From Candidatus Methanosuratincola sp. (GTDB lineage: Archaea; Thermoproteota; Methanomethylicia; Methanomethylicales; Methanomethylicaceae): 64,000 nt of DNA. The notes beneath the pieces were generated by a model. The model made no database searches. It was given only the letters and a program-made list of their open reading frames with translations, and was not told the DNA's origin. The position numbers were made by a program, and so were the translations under genes. Below, piece by piece: positions 59,864 through 64,000 of the stretch. Positions within the stretch are counted from its first letter, which is position 1. The number at the start of each line of letters is the position of its first letter. Location of the stretch: the NCBI GenBank assembly GCA_014361455.1, contig JACIVP010000005.1, forward strand, positions 1-64,000. Reading direction: 5' to 3'.

Positions 59864-60454
59864 TCATTTCACCTCTTTCTCAATTGCCGCCCTGACACTC
59901 TCGAAGTGTTCAACAATGTTTTCAGGGGGCAGCGCGTTATTCAAGTAGCAGGAGAAGATGCGCTGGTACTTTGCAGGGTCTTCAGTCTTCAGAGCCGAGG
60001 CGAACTCGGCGATCATACTCCCGCGCGTCCTATCCTCGTCAGGAAGAACCGCTTCCCCGTGGGGGATATCCAGCCCTGAGTCTACTGCACCCTTCATTGC
60101 GCTCAGTATGCGGTTCGACTTGGTGACAGCATATCCATTGATGTCAACAATTGCCTTGTTTATTCCATGCGCGAGTGCTTTTTTACCTACCATGAACCCT
60201 GCCAAGTACGCGGCAGGAATGTTTCCGGTCCCGCCTTTCCATCCGTATTTCTTCAGCTCCGCGGTGCTCGCAGAGACCAGGACGCGATCCCCTTCTATCC
60301 TTGCCTCGACGACCTGGAGATAGGTGTGCTTTAGACTGCGCCTTATCACAAGCCGCGGAAGCCGGCTGGATATGAGCCTCTTCCTGAGCCGGTAGTCAGT
60401 CCTGCCCTCACGCCTTCTTCGGAAGGTCACCCTGTAAATCGTCCCCTTCGCCAA
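59864..60454 (-). CDS. rpl18: Ribosomal protein L18 (uL18)
   Basis: 196 aa: YRVTFRRRREGRTDYRLRKR, SRLPRLVIRRSLKHTYLQVV and NIPAAYLAGFMVGKKALAHG, the 5S-rRNA-binding archaeal form. Located between L19e and S5. Confidence 0.97.
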   Translation of the reverse strand: MAKGTIYRVTFRRRREGRTDYRLRKRLISSRLPRLVIRRSLKHTYLQVVEARIEGDRVLVSASTAELKKYGWKGGTGNIPAAYLAGFMVGKKALAHGINKAIVDINGYAVTKSNRILSAMKGAVDSGLDIPHGEAVLPDEDRTRGSMIAEFASALKTEDPAKYQRIFSCYLNNALPPENIVEHFESVRAAIEKEVK

Positions 60455-60460
60455 TCAACA

Positions 60461-60895
60461 TTACCTCCTTGCCAAACCTCGCTCCTCGATATATGTCTTG
60501 AGCTGCCTCTTGTCGTGGAAAGCGCCGCCTTTTGCCTTCAAGTAGAGCTCCCTATAAACGCCGGGCGTGATTATCTTCCGCTTCTTGAGGAGGCGCAGGA
60601 ACTCGCGCATTGAGCGGATGCGGTACTCCCACTCGTCGCCCTCGACTTTCCCTTTCCTGCTGCCGGGGCCCTTCCGCAGGCCCTTCTTCTTCTGGAGGTG
60701 GGTCTTCCGGTACCTGCCCCTGCTGACGCCTCTCTCGGGCCTAGCCTTAATCACCCCTTCCTTGATCAGGTTCCTTATGTCTTCGCGTGTTATCGCCGCG
60801 ACGACGTCCTCGAACCTCGTTGGGTCTATCCACACGCGGGTTTCCCCGACGTCGAGGACATCCGCTGCGAGACGTCTCTGGTTGCTCAGGCTCAT
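60461..60895 (-). CDS. rpl19e: Ribosomal protein L19e (eL19)
   Basis: 144 aa: LSNQRRLAADVLDVGETRVW, DIRNLIKEGVIKARPERGVS and KKGLRKGPGSRKGK, typical eL19. Overlaps the L32e stop by 4 nt. Confidence 0.97.
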   Translation of the reverse strand: MSLSNQRRLAADVLDVGETRVWIDPTRFEDVVAAITREDIRNLIKEGVIKARPERGVSRGRYRKTHLQKKKGLRKGPGSRKGKVEGDEWEYRIRSMREFLRLLKKRKIITPGVYRELYLKAKGGAFHDKRQLKTYIEERGLARR

Positions 60896-61416
60896 TCTTT
60901 GTTACCTCCCTGATCCTCATCAGACTCCTCTGAAGCCTCTGTACCTTCTGTAGCTCCTTCCTGATCCTCAGCCTGAGCTACCTTTTCCTCCTTCGGCTTC
61001 TCGTACTGTCTGAGATTGACTATCTCGACGCCAGATCCTTCGGCCCGCTTGATTATCTCGGCACGCTTCCTCTTCCCGACGCTTGCCGCTATTCGGATTG
61101 CCATGATGTATGGGTCTATGAACTCGACGTCTTCTGGCGTGTGCACCAACACCTCTACCTTACCTTTGGGGTTCAGACCCCTCGTGAGCCTCGGTCCGCG
61201 ATACCCTGTCTCGACTATTGGACACCTGCCCCTCTTCTTCAACCTCATCTTGGAGCGGATCCCCTTGCTGCTTCTCCACCCGTCGCCGAGCCTCGGGAAC
61301 CTGTTTGACTCGGATCGCCTGAACTTGGGGCGGCGGCTGGCTATCTTAGCCCGCTTCTTGAGCGACGACTCGAACTCGTGTGTGCAGCACTCTTGTGAGC
61401 AACCGCAACCAGTCAT
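60892..61416 (-). CDS. rpl32e: Ribosomal protein L32e with Cys-rich N-terminus and acidic tail
   Basis: About 174 aa from ATG 61416, directly after the L6 stop. The core is conserved: RRPKFRRSESNRFPRLGDGW, RSSKGIRSKMRLKKRG and GYRGPRLTRGLNPKG. Two oddities: the N-terminus MTGCGCSQECCTHEF packs four Cys and a His in 13 residues, and the C-terminus ends with about 35 mostly acidic residues (AEDQEGATEGTEASEESDED). Function of both additions is unknown. Confidence 0.94.
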   Translation of the reverse strand: MTGCGCSQECCTHEFESSLKKRAKIASRRPKFRRSESNRFPRLGDGWRSSKGIRSKMRLKKRGRCPIVETGYRGPRLTRGLNPKGKVEVLVHTPEDVEFIDPYIMAIRIAASVGKRKRAEIIKRAEGSGVEIVNLRQYEKPKEEKVAQAEDQEGATEGTEASEESDEDQGGNKE

Positions 61417-61417
61417 T

Positions 61418-61945
61418 TTACACCCTCTCCGCAAGATATATTCCGTCTTGGAACACCCTAGGGTCCATCTTCTTCACATGAGTGGCCGTGTGGATGTTCG
61501 CGGCGGTCTGCCCGACCTCCTCCTTATCAATTCCCTCGATAACGAGCTCCTCCCCCTGGATGGAGACATTCACATTGCCGACTACCTTGGCCCGCCGCTT
61601 GGATCGCTCCCCCATGAAGTTTTCGATCAGGACGTCCTTGCCAGCAACCTTGACTGTGATCGGGAAGTGCGCGTAGACGATCTTCATCGTGTAAATGTGT
61701 CCTTTGGTCGCTCCCTTTATCATGTTCTTTATGTGGGACGCAACTGTCCCGACGAGAGCCTTTTGCTTTTTCCCCTTCATTGTTGCGGTAATGTCGACGG
61801 TATTGCCATTGAGTGAGAGCCTCAGTCCTGTATGAGAGAAGTCCCTGGTGATCGTGCCCTTCGGACCAGTCACAGTGACTTCGGATGCGTTCAGATCGAC
61901 CTTAACGTCGTCGGGGATCTGGACTTTGATGGATGGGAGATCAGC
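61418..61945 (-). CDS. rpl6: Ribosomal protein L6 (uL6)
   Basis: 175 aa from MADLPSIKVQIPDDVKVDLN; GPKGTITRDFSH, IKGATKGHIYTMKIVYAHFP and NFMGERSKRRAKVVGNVNVS are conserved in both L6 repeats. It follows S8 closely. Confidence 0.97.
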   Translation of the reverse strand, partial: ADLPSIKVQIPDDVKVDLNASEVTVTGPKGTITRDFSHTGLRLSLNGNTVDITATMKGKKQKALVGTVASHIKNMIKGATKGHIYTMKIVYAHFPITVKVAGKDVLIENFMGERSKRRAKVVGNVNVSIQGEELVIEGIDKEEVGQTAANIHTATHVKKMDPRVFQDGIYLAERV

Positions 61946-61960
61946 CATGCGCATCCCACC

Positions 61961-62353
61961 TCAGTACACGTAAGCCAACAGCCTTCCGCCGATCCTGTTG
62001 GCCATTGCCTCATTGTGAGTCATGATTCCCATGGATGTCGTGAGAATGATGAAGCCGATCCCCTTTCCTGGCAGGTATTGCTGTGCGACGTGCTCTAGAT
62101 CCTTGTACGAGACATTGAAGTAGGGCTTGATCACGCCGCACTTATTGATCCTTCCCAGTAGCTGGATCCGGAGCTTCCCCAGCCTGCCGTCGTCTATGTA
62201 CTCGAACTCTCCCACATATCCTGCCTTCTGGAGGACCCTGAGGACGTTCGCGATTAGTTTCGGGGCCGGAGTCACTATGCACTCGTTCTTGCCCCTCTCT
62301 TCGCTATTCATGATATTGACGAGCGAATTTGCAAGAGGATCCTGTACCCACAT
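61961..62353 (-). CDS. rps8: Ribosomal protein S8 (uS8)
   Basis: 130 aa: QDPLANSLVNIMNSEERGKN, LRVLQKAGYVGEFEYIDDGR and GIGFIILTTSMGIMTHNEAM. A central 16S rRNA binder in 30S assembly. Confidence 0.97.
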   Translation of the reverse strand: MWVQDPLANSLVNIMNSEERGKNECIVTPAPKLIANVLRVLQKAGYVGEFEYIDDGRLGKLRIQLLGRINKCGVIKPYFNVSYKDLEHVAQQYLPGKGIGFIILTTSMGIMTHNEAMANRIGGRLLAYVY

Positions 62354-62365
62354 AATCGATCACCA

Positions 62366-62533
62366 TCATAGATACTTCTTGAAACCGAGTGTCTCAGCCG
62401 ATTCTCTGAAGCACTGCCTGCAGAGGTTCAGACCATACCGCCTTATCAGGGTGCTCCCCTTGGATCCGCACCTTTTGCACTTTCTGCTACCCTTTCCGAA
62501 CTTCCTCTCCTTTGGCTGACGATACTTACCCAT
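62366..62533 (-). CDS. rps14: Ribosomal protein S14 (uS14), zinc type
   Basis: 55 aa: [19 protein letters not shown], then CKRCGSKG and [20 protein letters not shown], with two CxxC pairs for zinc. It occupies the gap between L5 and S8, its usual spc position. Confidence 0.96.
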   Translation of the reverse strand: MGKYRQPKERKFGKGSRKCKRCGSKGSTLIRRYGLNLCRQCFRESAETLGFKKYL

Positions 62534-62535
62534 GA

Positions 62536-63105
62536 TTAGGCCTCCGTTTCTACATTGATTCCGAACCGCTTCTTCATGTAGTCTATAGCTTCCGCCTTGC
62601 TGACCCGGTGGTCCATTCCGATCGGACCGGGCCTCAGCTTCCGCCTGGCGACGCGGTAGCCGGGGCGCTCCAGTACTATGCAGACATTCATGCCAAATAT
62701 TCCGAGCGTCGGGTCATACTTAGTCCCGGGAAGATTGATATGCTCCTTGATACCGAAAGATACATTCCCATAGTTGTCGAAGCAGCTCTCTCTGATCTTG
62801 TTCTTCAAGGACTCGAAGGAACGCTTCAGGAAGTCCTCTGCCTGCGGACCCCTAAGAGTGACGACACAGCCGATGTTCTCGCCTTTCCTGACACCAAAGT
62901 CCCGGATGGATTTCTTTGCCTTCCTAGGGCACGGCTTTGCGCCGGTAATCGACTTGAGGACGGCCATAGCCCTCTCCAGATTCTCTCCGCCCTCTCCCAA
63001 TCCCATGTTGACGACGACTTTGCCAAGCCTTATCTCACGCATGGGGTTCAATTCGCCGCCAGTGGCGGCGGTAGCACCCTCGGACAACCTATGCCACCTC
63101 TCCAT
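62536..63105 (-). CDS. rpl5: Ribosomal protein L5 (uL5)
   Basis: 189 aa at most. The core begins [40 protein letters not shown] and [20 protein letters not shown] follow. Starts at 63105, at a TTG (about 63048) or at ATG 63042 are possible; the 20-residue leader to 63105 overlaps S4e by 17 nt and is not typical. It binds 5S rRNA. Confidence 0.95.
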   Translation of the reverse strand: MERWHRLSEGATAATGGELNPMREIRLGKVVVNMGLGEGGENLERAMAVLKSITGAKPCPRKAKKSIRDFGVRKGENIGCVVTLRGPQAEDFLKRSFESLKNKIRESCFDNYGNVSFGIKEHINLPGTKYDPTLGIFGMNVCIVLERPGYRVARRKLRPGPIGMDHRVSKAEAIDYMKKRFGINVETEA

Positions 63106-63820
63106 TTATGGTAATGATCGGACTCTCCTTCCCTATAGGGAATAAATACTTAAGCGTAACGGTCGTCTCATTTCCTCCGATTGAAACCTTGGCTAGCGCA
63201 TCTGGCGACTTGCTCGGCGGAACTTCGAGGACAGTCCCGTACTGGCCTACATTGCGCCCACCAGTCACGACCACGAATGCACCCCGGACCAACGGGATGT
63301 GATCCAGCACCTGATTGTCTGACAATGATACCTTCAGCACGTCATTCGTCATGTACGGGATCTGGATGCTGAAGGGGTCTTCCTTGAATATCATCGTGCT
63401 GCCGTCGTGGAAGGCGATCTGGAGCCTCCCCTGCTTCAGTAGCCTCTTTCCAGTTATCTTGAGAAGCTTGAATCCAGCCTCCTCCGCGTCGATCTTCATC
63501 AGCGCCAATTTCTTGATCCTGTGAGACATCACCCTGAAGTATGCTCCCTCTGGCTTGATGTGTACGATGTCCATGAGGCCGACCGGATATCTGTAGTCGG
63601 TTCTCGCCCTTCCGTCCACAAACACATTCCTTTCCGAGAGGGCCACCTTCGCCTCGCTGATCGTAGTTACCTTGCCTAGCACGTCCCTTAGCACGATGCC
63701 AAGGGGCATGCACCCCTCCAGCGAATGCGGACCCGGAGAGGGCCTGATAGTGAAGGCTTTTTTCTTTATGGCGACAGGCCAGTGCCTTGGCGCCGGATAA
63801 GTTCTAAGATGTCCTGCCAA
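63089..63820 (-). CDS. rps4e: Ribosomal protein S4e (eS4)
   Basis: About 243 aa: HLRTYPAPRHWPVAIKKKAF, TIRPSPGPHSLEGCMPL and a KOW-like region VVVTGGRNVGQYGTVLEV. I take TTG at 63820, preceded by GAGGAGG with about 8 nt spacing, over the upstream TTG at 63838 that overlaps the L24 stop. Confidence 0.95.
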   Translation of the reverse strand: MAGHLRTYPAPRHWPVAIKKKAFTIRPSPGPHSLEGCMPLGIVLRDVLGKVTTISEAKVALSERNVFVDGRARTDYRYPVGLMDIVHIKPEGAYFRVMSHRIKKLALMKIDAEEAGFKLLKITGKRLLKQGRLQIAFHDGSTMIFKEDPFSIQIPYMTNDVLKVSLSDNQVLDHIPLVRGAFVVVTGGRNVGQYGTVLEVPPSKSPDALAKVSIGGNETTVTLKYLFPIGKESPIITINGEVA

Positions 63821-63834
63821 TCTTAATCCTCCTC

Positions 63835-64000
63835 TCAATCACCTTTGAACGAATTCTTCCTCTTCTTGTCGGATAGATTCAGCTTGGTGATCATTACCTT
63901 TGAGGGCGAGATCTTGACGGGTATCGTGGTCCCGTCCATCTTCTTCGTATTGACGCCCTCGATCGTTATACGCATCTCAGAGGTGTCGATCGAGGCTACC
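63835..64000 (-). CDS. rpl24: Ribosomal protein L24 (uL24), 5' partial
   Basis: The C-terminal 54 or so codons are present: SEMRITIEGVNTKKMDGTTI, PVKISPSKVMITKLNLSDKK and a basic end RKNSFKGD. It matches the archaeal L24 tail (VEGVxxKKxDGTxxxxPIxPSxVxITxLxLxD). The gene continues beyond the window. Confidence 0.9.
   Translation of the reverse strand, partial: VASIDTSEMRITIEGVNTKKMDGTTIPVKISPSKVMITKLNLSDKKRKNSFKGD

Overview
This window is a 64 kb piece of archaeal chromosome. It carries archaeal/eukaryotic-type information genes throughout: EF-2, aIF5B, eIF2-gamma, the exosome, KEOPS, SBDS, Brix, Nep1, prefoldin, the proteasome alpha subunit, archaeal RNA polymerase subunits and the S4e/L32e/L19e-type ribosomal operon. 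Promoters are TATA-type, and many starts follow a GGTGAT-type Shine-Dalgarno. A tRNA-Ser with probable multiple introns, a bulge-helix-bulge intron inside a protein gene, and an Fe-S-type RpoD point to the TACK (Thermoproteota-like) lineages. I cannot name the genus from sequence alone.

Layout. 1-1.2 kb: the end of nep1, a tiny membrane-protein ORF and tRNA-Gly(CCC). 1.2-6.6 kb: EF-2, 6-phospho-3-hexuloisomerase and an ECF energy-coupling module (T, A2, A1) with no S component nearby. 6.7-17.3 kb: a long minus-strand RNA-processing and proteostasis cluster (DHH enzyme, DUF3194, prefoldin beta, Pcc1, Brix, L37Ae, Rrp42-Rrp41-Rrp4, SBDS, PsmA). A four-CBS protein and a probable Re-citrate synthase are interposed before Pop5, an RNA-binding protein and L15e. 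17.3-24.1 kb: a hydroxyacid dehydrogenase, a YchF-like GTPase, DUF2095, a radical SAM protein and a sugar-nucleotide pair. 24.1-29.8 kb: S3Ae, a second Pcc1-type protein, a RecJ-like protein, S15, RdgB, Bud32, Kae1, S27Ae and S24e. 30-38.9 kb: glutamate dehydrogenase, dephospho-CoA kinase, Spt4, RpoE, PIN, eIF2-gamma, S6e, aIF5B, NDK, L24e, S28e and L7Ae. 38.9-49.8 kb: GltX, an isoprenoid block, MEMO, then S2-RpoN-S9-L13-L18e-RpoD-S11-S4-S13. 49.8-53.1 kb: a decayed accessory island ending at an intron-containing tRNA-Ser. 53.2-64 kb: a methyltransferase, Cbf5, Cmk, DUF106, AdkA, SecY and the spc ribosomal operon back to a partial L24.

The most striking observation is at 37123-37149. The aIF5B reading frame is interrupted by 27 nt that end in a stop codon and fold, with the flanks, into a textbook hBHBh' splicing motif. 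Removing exactly those 27 nt at the predicted cleavage sites restores the conserved G2 region in frame. The tRNA-Ser(GGA) at the island edge also appears to have a canonical 21-nt intron plus about 17 extra nt in its D-arm region. tRNA-type endonuclease splicing therefore probably acts on both tRNA and mRNA here.

Other points of interest are a TasA/AbpA-like secreted pilin-type gene in the island, scattered related hairpins that look like IS200/IS605-type remnants, two Pcc1 paralogues, a GHMP-kinase-like protein in the mevalonate-kinase position without a recognisable ATP loop, repeat-bearing or acidic tails on ribosomal proteins, and pentanucleotide tandem repeats in operon spacers.
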